This document shows, in pieces, positions 54,596-64,000 of a stretch of DNA of 64,000 bases. The stretch comes from Acridotheres tristis (taxonomy: Eukaryota > Chordata > Aves > Passeriformes > Sturnidae), in contig CM072894.1 of the NCBI GenBank assembly GCA_037013685.1, positions 13,899,449-13,963,448 on the forward strand. Reading direction: 5' to 3'. Each line of letters opens with the position of its first letter. The first letter of the stretch is position 1. Position numbers and translations under genes: made by a program. The notes under the pieces are model-generated. The model was not told where the DNA came from. It did no database searches and saw nothing but the letters and a program-made list of their open reading frames with translations.

Positions 54596-54596
54596 C
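54436..54596. other. Unique spacer between two tandem arrays
   Basis: About 160 bases of non-repetitive sequence with a GC-rich left part and an AT-rich middle. The middle includes CAATTATCTAAAT, TTTATGTCGGTTTATGAC and GCAGTAATTAGCTG, the last with a homeodomain-type TAATTA core. It then returns to CpG-rich text. This could be conserved regulatory sequence, but that is only an impression. Confidence 0.35.
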
Positions 54597-54602
54597 TGTC
54601 CC

Positions 54603-54654
<52 letters not shown>

Positions 54655-54660
54655 TCTGTG
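54597..54660. repeat. (CCCTGT)8 hexamer array, G-quadruplex capable
   Basis: Eight perfect CCCTGT units (54606-54653) are flanked by degenerate ones (CCCGT, CTCTGT). The minus strand reads (GGGACA)n, so runs of three G are separated by three-base loops, a textbook G-quadruplex arrangement. Confidence 0.97.
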
Positions 54661-56140
54661 TCTTCAGCCAGTAGCACAGCTGAATGCGACCAGAAGTGAA
54701 GCAGCAGGTGAATAATACCGAAAATACAAATTTCAGCATAGAATTACCCGAAAAATAAGGGGAAATACAGCGAGGGAAACGCAAATCCATGCAATTTGCA
54801 CACAGTGATAGCAAAGAAACAAACTGTGATATTGAAATGTGAGGAAAACAGCACAAATTCATAAAAAATCACGACATTTATAATTTTCAATATGCACACT
54901 ACATGAAATAAAAGATGCCGAAGTGGTTTACTAAGCTAAAATTCAGGTGCAACACCGCAACTAAATACTAAAACCACACGCATAAACAATGTTTTAAAAA
55001 TCACTCGAAAATTGAAAGCTAAATTTGAAATATGTTTCAGTATTTCATCGAGGCGTGCATAAATTAACATCTTTTAAATAAAGCCAAGAAGAAAACTCGA
55101 AGATATCTTCCTGGAGCACAGAGAAAACCCCAAACAATAGTAGGTAGCACATAAAAAATGAGTAACAGATGGACCAACTGGAGGATTGTGCTTAATGTAA
55201 TTAACATTAGCACTTACTGGTAACGGTTAATGGTCCTATACCATCACACCTCCCAAAACAAAGCCTGATCAGGGACGCATCAAAAGACATGAAGTGAACC
55301 CTGAGGCATAAGTGCCATTTAGATCATGTTGAAGACATTTTCATCAATCTTCATGAGAAGTAACAGCTACTGGAGAGAAAGAGATGTGAGCAAGTTTCCA
55401 TCTTGTAATCTCTACATTTTCTTAAGTAACTAGACTTTCCCCCAAAAATATTATATTTGGCTAATTTCTTCTCGTGTGTCTGCTGCTAAAGCTGAAAGAT
55501 TTACATCCCTTCAGCTGTCATTCAGTAGTAGGAGCCTATCTGAAAGCACCATTTTGCTTTTTAAGACAGGAGTATGAATTTACTGAAATTCTTCAAGAAG
55601 TCAAAGAAAGATTTAGTATATACCAGGTAAGTATATAAAAGGTGGAAATGTTCATGTCACTAGAAAATCATTTGCATTTTTAATTGAAATTTGAAAAAAA
55701 TGTGTTTCCACATGAAGTTGCTAAAATTGCTTTTTATCAGTCGGAATTATAGCTCTATTCAAAATAACTTGATTGTTCATTCAGAAAGCAGGTGTTATAA
55801 ATAATAATTATATGAGAAAACCACTTTTGCTCATAAGATCTTGTATTTGAAAGCTTATCAGTGTTGTAGTTTGATAAGAAGACTTGAGAAAACAACGAAG
55901 TGCTTCGCTAGGCAAATCCAGATGGCATTCTTTGGGTGCTGCGGTTGGTTGCCTTTTAGCCTCTTATTCATCCTGTTTGAGAACAAAATGAAAAAAACAC
56001 ACAAAGTCTTAAGTCCTTCCTAAAAGCAAATACTACCGAGGAGAGATATCTTTTGAATTATTTTGCGTTCACAGACACAGACCCGGTTCGTGAATCCGGG
56101 TATTCTGCCTTTTGGGGTCTGTCTGTAGGACAGGTTCTTC
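54661..56140. other. Non-coding interval, AT-rich
   Basis: Markedly AT-rich sequence just right of the CpG island. It contains a near-palindrome TAATGT-AATTA-ACATTA at 55193-55209. Open frames are 60 codons or fewer apart from one that starts in the hexamer array, and none is recognisable. Confidence 0.55.
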
Positions 56141-56141
56141 A

Positions 56142-56155
56142 GTGCCATCTCCTGG
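56142..56155 (-). promoter_or_regulatory. CTCF-like binding site
   Basis: The plus strand reads GTGCCATCTCCTGG, followed by TGGGC. This agrees with the reverse complement of the CTCF core consensus (CCASYAGRKGGCRS) at 13 of 14 positions by eye. The site sits within a locally GC-richer stretch in AT-rich surroundings. Single-motif matches occur by chance, so binding is inferred only. Confidence 0.4.
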
Positions 56156-56249
56156 TGGGCACGACAGGCAGGAACACCGACTGAGGCACCGAACCTTATG
56201 TAGGGTCGAGAAGAGGAAATGTCAATATAGGAATTTATTTCTATCAACT

Positions 56250-58025
56250 TATTAAACAGAATGACACAATCTAGTGGCAGATAATTGGGGTTTTTTTTCT
56301 GCGTATGAATTGTGTAATTTGTACCATGCTTTGCAACCCTTCAATACATACATATATATGAATTTAGTTACATGGAAATAAATGGAGCACATAGAGCATT
56401 ACTGCTTCTTGTCTAGAATATGTGAGAAAGATTTTTTTCAAATAAATGCAAATGTGAAGGTAGTTCTGTGGTTCTTTTGAGGAGCGTTAGCTTTCTTATT
56501 TTCATAATCTAATAAATATTTCCTCTATTGAGTACACAATAAAAGGACATCCCCATCTTCTCTGCCACAAAACCCATGCAATTTTTGCAAAGGAGAAGAG
56601 GGTCATTATCATCACTTTATTGCTGACTTTACAGCAACCCCTCTGTGCCATATTCAATTATATATGTGCTGAGCTGGGCTGAGGACAGAGGTGGAGAAAG
56701 AGAAATTAGTGCTCAGATATTACTGCAATTCCAGAGCAGGACAGAGCATCCACAGACAGAATCCTGCTGCTGAGTGACCATGGCATGGTCCTGGATGACA
56801 AGCAGAGGGGCCTGTTGAGGATACACCCGTAACTGCTGAGAGCTTCATGGCCCCTGCAGATCATGGAGCACAGCAGTACTTCTCCGCACATTTTGATCGT
56901 GCAAGGCAACTGGCAGCTGGTGTAAGTTGGAGACATTCTTCATCTTCTCTAATTTATCTCAGAAGTTGATTGGGAATGCAGGAGGCAAATGAGCTCAGAA
57001 ATGGCTCTAAGTTACCTCGTTTCACGTCCTCCCCCACTCCTCCCACTCATCTGCACAGCACTGCCCCCATCACCATCCATCTCTCCACCACGGCACTAAT
57101 ACACACAAATGAACTTTGTGCAGGTGCTCCAGTTCTTCTCTGTTGCCTGTATGAAGAAAAATATCTGATCAATTATTTTTTGCTTCCTTTAATATTCTAA
57201 TGTCTGTATGTCACTAAAGGCTTGTTTTCAGTCTCTTGTAAACTACCTTACCATAATGGTCAAGAATATTATCTCTAATTTGCATCTCAATGCAACGAAG
57301 TGAAGATGTGTTCTCTTGCACTTAACTGGATACAAAACAAAGCAAAGCTTTGTTTAAGTTGCCTTTAGCATAAAGCTTATTTAACCATTTCAATCCTGTG
57401 TAAAAAGGATTCATAGAAAATACAAATTTTTGATCAAATAAATTTTAGCATTAAGGTTGTTGGAAGCAACCTTCTGATGGTTGATGCATGAATTCCTGTG
57501 CCACTAGTGATGGTCACTGAATGCCTCCTTCTTTAAGTCTGATATGAACTCTTGTCTGTTTCTTCCCAAATATTGCTGTTAATCCTTTTACAGAATTCCC
57601 TCCAACCTGGTCTTAAAGAACATCAATTTTTGGCTGAATATTTTCTTGCTAGTTTGGTTGCTGACTGAAACAATTCTATTGGCCAGATAAACGAAAGCTG
57701 CCATCCCTTCAAATTGAAAATTTAGATCTAAGCTGGATCTTGTGTCTGCTCTTCCGAGTGAAAGAGCACAGGTGACACTTTGGGGTTAACTTGGAGGAAA
57801 GCTCAGCACATTAACTTGGAGTGAGAAGGAAGCACGTTGCAGATGGACAGTGCAAAGGGTAGGATGACATGGACTTAAGCCATCCAGGGAGACTTCAGCT
57901 TCACTGAAGATATCTCAGGGATCATTTTTTCCGAGATCCAAACTAGAATAGGCAGGACTTCCCTTCTGCCATTCCTACAAAGCTAAAAACGAGGAAAAAG
58001 ACAAAAATACTGCAAATGTAATAGC
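56250..58025. other. Non-coding interval, no gene recognised
   Basis: AT-rich. Open frames are at most 76 codons and have no recognisable domain. Several polyadenylation-like AATAAA words are present, as expected in AT-rich DNA. Confidence 0.55.
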
Positions 58026-58085
58026 ACAGAGATCCCATGCTGGGCCAGATCAAAGGTTCATCTAGCCTGGTAATGATGTTTTCAG
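58026..58085 (+). repeat. Possible ancient amniote CR1-like fragment
   Basis: The words GCTGGGCCAGATCAAAGG and TTCATCTAGCCTGGTAATG resemble a common sauropsid repeat motif of the form gggtcagaccaaaggtccatctagcccagtat, which I associate with old CR1-type elements in turtles and crocodilians. Only about 45 bases are comparable, and the identification is from memory of the family. Confidence 0.35.
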
Positions 58086-61000
58086 CAGGTCCATCTCAGA
58101 TGGTTTAACAAGGAGACAAAAATGATGCAGTGCCACCAGTCATGATGGCTCAATGCAGAACCACATGGCAGCAGAAAAAGTGATGGTCTCCATCTATTGC
58201 TTTTCCTCCTCTCTCCCTGTCCTGATTTTGTGCTTGGCTGTGTGCTTCTGCTTGTTATCCTGCATGTGCAAAGGTGTTTGTCAGGTCTTCTATGAGTCAG
58301 TGGAGCCAGTTCAGTGACAAAAGAGTTTTCTAAACTGAGTCTCACAAACTCTAGACCTGTATCAGAGGATGGAGTAGAGTACACCAACAAGAGCAAAGCA
58401 AAGAGAGAAATAGGAAAGTAGGCAGAGGGAGTGAGCCTTCCACCATGAACAGCATCATTTCACAACTGCACATGGACGTAATGCTTTGCAGTAACCACAT
58501 GGCTTTTGCTGAGCCCTCAAGTGCTACATGCCCCTGCACTGCCCCACTCGGGCTCATTTTCTCAGTCCTTAATCCAAGGTTGGAATACAACAGTGCTGCC
58601 AACCATCGGCCAGGCTGACTCCTCACTACTGCTCCTTCCTGGTCACAGCTCCCACACGTTTGTTCACAACAGCTACTGAATGAGCTGCCCCGAACTTTCA
58701 ACAGAAAATTTGAAATCGAGGTGATCTAAGAAACTTATAACTACTTGTGGATCTATAGTAGAAGAACTGGATTATAAATTACACTTGAGATCAAGTATAT
58801 GCTTGACACCAACTGAAATTGCCAATCCTTTTCAATAATAAATCATTTTAGAAGTACTAATCTATCAGAGGTAGAGATTCTTGCTGTTGTGGACCTTCTC
58901 CGCCCAGTTTAAAAGAAAACCAAACAAAACCAAACAACCTGCTGACAGTTTCTTTTCAATCCTGGACAACTGTAACTTTTAAATTAATTTTGGAAAGAAT
59001 ATTCTCTTTACTGATAGTTTTACAGAGCATCAGTCTACCTAGAGATGACACGGAAACAGAAGAACTACAGATAATAGTTTGAAATAGATCTTTAAAAAGT
59101 ATATCTTAATGTTATACTCTGTATTTCTGCTTCCACCACTGCTTTTTAAAAGTCAGTTTTTGAAATGCTAGATCTCATTCTCCATTGTCTTTTCGTAGGT
59201 TTTGAGGTTTATTTGTGTTGCCAAAAAGATTCTGTAAATACCACAGGATGAAGTCTGAGGATAAATATACAGAAATACAAAAAACCATAGATTTCTTCTC
59301 TACTGATTCACATGCGAAATTCTCAACTACAGATCTCAAGCCACCTGAAGAGTGACCAGGTGAGAATTCTCCACTCCTGTTGGAAGGAGAGGTTTAACAC
59401 CCCCTTTCAACAGTGACCCCACTCTGCAAAGCAGTGGAGAGCAGGGTTATTTATGTGCTCTTGTTCAAGGGAACATAAACAACTGGATGCTCTAGCAAAC
59501 TGACAATAGACTACTAACAAAGGGCCAGATGCTCTTATCCACTTTCAAGGGTGAAGAGGGACAAAATGAGTAAATATTTATATTATCACAGTGGCATGTA
59601 ACTGGAGCTCAGTTGTAGGGAAAACAGTGATTTACAAGCATGTTCCTCCTCTCTTGGGAATCCACATAAACCAAGCAAAGGTTCAGCACTAAGAAAAAAC
59701 TCTGACAGAAAGACTAAGCCAAATGAGAGAGCTACAGTTTTCAAGACATACTTTTCTCTGGGCTCAGATGATGACCAGCAAAGAGAAATGTTTTCCTGGG
59801 CAAGAGTCGTCACAAATTAATAGGAAAGATCTACCTGGTACACGAGAGAAGTGAGTGTGCATTGTGGCACACAACTTCAGTCCCAGCACCTCAGAAATAC
59901 TCCCACCTAGAGCTTTGGACTAAAGCCCAGCATTTAGGATGTCTCTCTGCAAGATTACTCCAGCCAGAACACCCTTAGCTGTTGCATCACTGGCTGCTCA
60001 TGCCATAACTCTGCTATAGCCAGCCTTCCTCCAAAGGGCACCTGGCAGGCTACAGTATGGACATCATTCCTCATCTACTGCTTTTTTCAAGTTTGTCCAC
60101 ACTTCTCCCACAATCACTTAGAGTCACGGCCATCAGTTCTCCAACACTGAGCACCTCAACAAGGCTTGCATCTTCTCTACTGAAAGATCACAGAAAGTTA
60201 ATTTTGCACTAGAACTTACAGTAAAATATTTTGGGGTTTGGACATATTTTTGATCTTCATGGACATTTGCCTTTGAAAGTCCTTGGAACATGATTGCAAT
60301 TTATTTATGTCTATGTTGTGCTTGGTTTCAGCCCTAGAGCCTTCATATATCCATACTTCTTGTAGGTGAATTTTAAGACTGCTCCCAGCCAATGGAGGGC
60401 AATATAATCAATCACACTCTGCAGGAAGTGATATAAGAAAAAAATATTTTTTTATTACATGATATCATCTTTTATGTGAATCTTTTCAAAATGTGGTATC
60501 TAATGCTTATCCTGTCCTTTGTGGATTAGAGGCTGAGACACCTCCTCAAGAGACAGAGAAGGAGCGCATCATGTCAGTGTAGGTTTGGGATAATCACACT
60601 CATAGCTGGGATAGTTACTGTCCCAGGAGTATCTCTGAAAAGTAATCACATGTGATGACACACTCTTAGGCATTTGACACAATGTTCTGAGCTGACAGCG
60701 ATAATCTTGGGGGTAAAAAGGGGGCAGTGACAGGAAGGCCAGAGGAAGGCAATCTCTTAAAATGTGGTGATGTGTATAACTAACAATAATCTCATATATA
60801 CTTGAAATGCTTAGCAAAATTTTCAGTTGACTACTTCTGTCTGTTCTGCAGCTGTACTGTGATGGGAAATGATTCTCCATCATGCCCAGCACACTGTGGA
60901 ACACTTAAAGCACAGATCCAGGTGTGAACTCACTCCAAGAGGTAAAAACAAAGCCGCATTATGTAATAAGATTTAATGATTATTTGAATCTCTTTTTCCA

Positions 61001-61734
61001 TCCCTGTGGATCATTGATTTAATCTTTCTTGTTTTGTTCTCAGGATATTGCTTAAACAAGTAACCATGTTCTGAGATTAATCAGGACCATTTTTGTGTAT
61101 AACTCTTTAAGATAATTTTGGCTTTAACTTTCTTCAATAAAGAAACACTAACAGAAGTAATAGCTTTTCTAGGAAGCGCAAAATGTTGGCAGAATGTTCA
61201 GATTGGATGGCCATAGGGAACAAACCCATAAGCTTTTATGTGCACAGCCTGGGGTTCAACTGCTATTTTCTCTCAGAGGAAAAAAAAGCAGACCTTTTAA
61301 AGCCACCACTAAGGAGATTTCTATTTAGAGAATATACAATAACTCATATTGAGACAAGATTTTAATCTCAGCAAAGCTTTGGATAATCTGCTGGCACCTG
61401 TGTTTGATGCTCTTCCACCCCATTGCACTGCTTAGACTGAGGCCAAAGGCCAGATCCTGCAAGTGTGTTTGTGGCAACAGTCCTGCTTATGTGGGGGAGA
61501 GCTCTAGCTGAAAAGAGGCAAAGACTGGTCCGGATTTGACCTTGAAAATATCACCTGCTACGAAATGACACCAGTGTCATCATCTTTTCTATTCCTTTGG
61601 AGCCTCATATTCTTTTAAACAAGCACTGCACGAATTGACATTATTTGTTGTAAATATCATAGCAATGCCTTGTGCTGCCTTGCTGGAGGACACAGTGTGA
61701 AGCATAGACCACTCAGCCTGAGGGAACCAGGAGA
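58086..61734. other. Non-coding interval, no gene recognised
   Basis: AT-rich to average composition. Minus-strand open frames of 104-116 codons (58082-58701) and 111 codons (60569-60904) show no known domain. A 7SL-like word near 59864-59895 was considered and not accepted. Confidence 0.55.
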
Positions 61735-61965
61735 AAGGTAGTATCTAGGATGATTTTAGAAAGAATTGAGAAAGTTTTTTCACATGTAGATCTTAGCTGC
61801 TGGAGGCTGTGCATCAGCCTGTGTGTGACCTAGAGAGATTTTTACAGAGGTATCATGGTACAAGGAGATGGGGATGGGTTTGGTACTGTGCAGATACCAT
61901 TAGAGAGGCTGTGGAGTCTTGTTGCTGCTGAGGCCTCTGTATCCAACTGAGATGTGAGCTCCAGT
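61735..61965 (+). mobile_element. Degraded CR1 LINE remnant, sense orientation
   Basis: AGAGAGGCTGTGGAGTCTT (about 61901-61920) matches a characteristic CR1 segment, and CCAACTGAGATGTGAGC downstream aligns with the CCAACTGGACATG part that follows it in bird CR1. Upstream text is only loosely CR1-like (TTTTAGAAAGAATTGAG). Boundaries are uncertain and the true 3' end is not evident. Confidence 0.45.
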
Positions 61966-63259
61966 TAACAAGTGTGGTGCTTGTAGAAGTTCAGCCTCTG
62001 CAGCTCAAGGAAAGAGAAACAAATGCACAAAATAAAAATGGGCTTGGGTCTGCTAATTTAGGCACAGAGTGAATGGTGCTGTAAAAGGACATAATGTGGC
62101 TGACATAGGAAAGAAAAGGAAAAAAATCTATATTGATGTATCTTACATTGATGCATGCATCTTTCATCCCCTTAAAAACTAACTTTATTAATTTGAAAGG
62201 GTTAAAAATAACATCAGGTTTCTCTCCTTCTTTGATTCTGTGATTCATGTGTCCCATTTTAAAGCCTACACCCTGTGAAGAGGAGTGCATTATCAAGGAA
62301 AGAGGCTTGCCAGGGACAGAAGGCAATTTCCCGTAGCAGGTGCGTACAGCAGGTGGTACACAGTGTACCTGCAACGAAAAGGTAGATTTAGGCTAAGATT
62401 TTATTTAATATGGAAAACTTATTGCATCCTGAGCCACTACTGGGGATGTGCCAAAAATCGTGTCTGCAGCATGATTTATTACGTGAAAATACCACCGAAC
62501 TAATCAGTGGAGTTACTAATTAATACAAATCTGCATTTTTGCATAAGCAATTAGTGCAAAGAGAGTGCAATGAAAGAGGAAGTTTGACTCATTTAATCTC
62601 AGTGTCTATTCAAGCGGAAAGACCCACTAGGGCAAGGCACTAGGATCTACATTTGGATTTTTTTTCCTTTTGATTAGTTAAAGGAACTAAAAGGTCAAAT
62701 TATCAATATTTAATTCAAATGGAAATGCATTTGTTCAAGAGGAAAGAAAACACTTTATTTAAACAAGGTGGGACTCTGGGGGTAAATGCCTGGATCAAAA
62801 ATAATTAGATTTTGCAGTTACAACAGCATCTAAATCCCTTCTGATAAGAATCCTTTTTCCTAATAACAGAGGTGGTTTGACACCGATAGCAAAGACTGCT
62901 GACGCTATTTAAACTGTAGCTCAGGCGGTAGCCACCCTACCAATACAATTTAGACATTTGCTTTAATGGTACGTACTTCTCTGATTTGTTTTTTTTTTTA
63001 ATCAATTTGAATTATATTTTAAATCTATTGTGATTTCATAATTGTGTGCGCTTGACTAAAAGAGTAATTTAAAAAGCTGATAATTAAACCTTGGTGGTGA
63101 TGTATTTTCCATTAACTAAATAGAAGTTTACATTTATAGAATTAAAATAACAACAGCATTTATCTAGTGGAGAAAGGCTCAATAAAATTAATACACTGAG
63201 TTTTAAGGGTGAAAAGAGCAGAAAAGGCACCTTAATCAGCCGTACCAATTTCCGAGCCC
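61966..63259. other. Non-coding interval left of CpG island
   Basis: Strongly AT-rich with few repeats. A 127-codon minus-strand frame (61991-62374) and smaller frames lack recognisable domains. The low-repeat AT-rich text just left of a CpG island (62500-63240) could include conserved regulatory DNA. I see no definite element. Confidence 0.5.
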
Positions 63260-63554
63260 AGATGTACATTGTATCCTAGAGAGACGCTACCAAGTGCGAA
63301 GCAGTCTCACTCCGCACCGAACCGGTACCGGAGCGGCGCTCCGGAGCCTTGTTCTCCCGCGGTGATTCCCGAGCCACGGCAGCCAGAGCAGGCTGTCACA
63401 GCTCGGGGTGATCCGGGCGATGGGGCTGCCCTCTCCTCCCGTCCCCTCCCGTGGCCGCAGCGTTTGTTAGTGGGCGAGCGGGGGAACACCGCGGGCAAAC
63501 CCTAGCCGTCCCTTCCCGAACCCAAGCCCCGCTCCAGCCCCTCGGTGCGATGCG

Positions 63555-63583
63555 CTGGGATGGAGGGACAGGGACAGGGGGGA
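63555..63583 (+). other. G-quadruplex-capable motif
   Basis: Runs of G separated by short loops (GGGATGGAGGG, then ACAGGGACAGGGGGG) satisfy the four-run G-quadruplex pattern within the CpG island. The GGGACA word is the same one repeated on the minus strand at 54606-54653. Confidence 0.6.
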
Positions 63584-63820
63584 GAGATGTTTTCCCTTCT
63601 CTTTTTTGATTCAGGACAACCTTCGTGTGTTGTGTGCACGCCTCTCTGGAGTGGGAGAGAACGGGAAACCTGGCAGCGAAAGGAGAGAGCCCGAGCAGCC
63701 CGGGCTACCCGGGCAGTAAATCACTCGCTCAATTATAAGCGCGGCTTCTTCTCTCCAATAGCTCCAAGCTATTTGGGCAGGCATCTTTCCCCCGCACTCT
63801 CGCAGGTGCAATATGAATCA

Positions 63821-63840
63821 ATTATCTTAATTAAGATAAT
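63821..63840. promoter_or_regulatory. Perfect 20-bp palindrome, GATA-TTAATTAA-GATA
   Basis: ATTATCTTAATTAAGATAAT equals its own reverse complement. It places two GATA-factor words (TTATCT and AGATAA) in mirror orientation around a TTAATTAA homeodomain-type core, inside a CpG island. This suggests a regulatory site, though binding is not shown by the sequence. Confidence 0.55.
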
Positions 63841-64000
63841 GCCGCAAACCCAAGAGATTTCATCGGGAGCGGATTTCGCGCTCCGGACAACTGCAAGGCG
63901 TTTCCACAGCGCGGTTCCCCGCAACAATCCCCTCTCCCTCCCGGCTGGGACGGGGCTCAGCCCCAGCGGCGACCCGCGGAGGGGCCGCGCTGGCCGCGGC

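Larger units (their letters stand above)
63260..64000. promoter_or_regulatory. CpG island at right edge of window
   Basis: Dense CpG dinucleotides run from about 63290 to the window end, in words such as CCGAACCGGTACCGGAGCGG, GGCCGCAGCG, GGGCGAGCGGGG and GCGACCCGCGG. An AT-richer insert lies at about 63720-63850 and holds ATTATAAG, a CCAAT box (63757) and a GATA palindrome. This is the texture of a vertebrate promoter region, often of a developmental regulator. The transcription direction and the gene are not determinable, since the island continues past the window. Confidence 0.75.

Noticed and set aside
56085..56105. tRNA B-box-like word (GGTTCGTGAATCC)
   Set aside because: It does not fit the GGTTCGANTCC consensus and no A box lies upstream at the right distance.
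59864..59895. 7SL RNA or Alu-like fragment (TGTGGCACAC ... AGTCCCAGC)
   Set aside because: About 21 of 32 positions match by eye in an ungapped comparison, and the similarity does not continue into the following 7SL sequence, so chance is likely.
62230..62250. CR1 terminal-repeat-like GATTCTGTGATTC
   Set aside because: Only the terminal word is present. The upstream sequence does not resemble a CR1 3' end.
62915..62945. tRNA A-box-like word (TAGCTCAGGCGGTAG)
   Set aside because: No B box, anticodon arm or acceptor stem follows at tRNA spacing.

Overview
This window is vertebrate genomic DNA and most likely from a bird. The best evidence is two 3' ends of CR1 non-LTR retrotransposons in the form typical of birds. 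One lies on the minus strand at about 25431-25722 and begins with the AGAATCATAGAATGG signature. The other is a short plus-strand tail at about 6709-6770 that ends in GTGATTCTGTG. The rest fits a bird or other sauropsid: AT-rich intergenic sequence, few interspersed repeats, short A, T and TTTG tracts, and isolated CpG-dense patches. I cannot name the species or the locus.

I found no protein-coding gene that I can defend across the 64 kb. Nearly all open frames are under 160 codons and have no recognisable domain. The longest ones (up to 319 codons, on both strands, near 53.5-54.5 kb) are explained by a tandem repeat. There are no tRNA, rRNA or CRISPR features and no bacterial-style gene organisation. 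The window is best read as intergenic or intronic sequence that reaches a CpG island at its right edge (about 63260-64000). That island could be the 5' region of a gene lying further right.

Layout. From 1 to 14 kb: AT-rich non-coding DNA with low-complexity tracts, a CR1 tail, a 228-bp exon-like segment with good splice sites (8477-8704), a block around 9.57-9.78 kb that resembles conserved non-coding DNA, and a long inverted repeat (12903-13023). From 14 to 22.5 kb: two same-orientation copies of an unidentified repeat of about 125-140 bp flank 8 kb of ordinary sequence that contains hairpins. From 22.5 to 53.7 kb: a long gene-free stretch with the main CR1 and some GC-richer patches. From 53.7 to 54.7 kb: a CpG island built around a 25-unit, 23-bp minisatellite that keeps exact register, followed by about 160 bp of unique sequence and a (CCCTGT)8 array able to form G-quadruplexes. 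From 54.7 to 63.2 kb: AT-rich sequence with a good CTCF-like site and two probable ancient or degraded retroelement fragments. From 63.26 to 64 kb: a CpG island that contains a perfect 20-bp GATA/TTAATTAA palindrome.

I do not see a new multi-gene system here. The most unusual objects are the 23-bp minisatellite island, the paired unknown repeat, and the palindrome in the right-edge CpG island.
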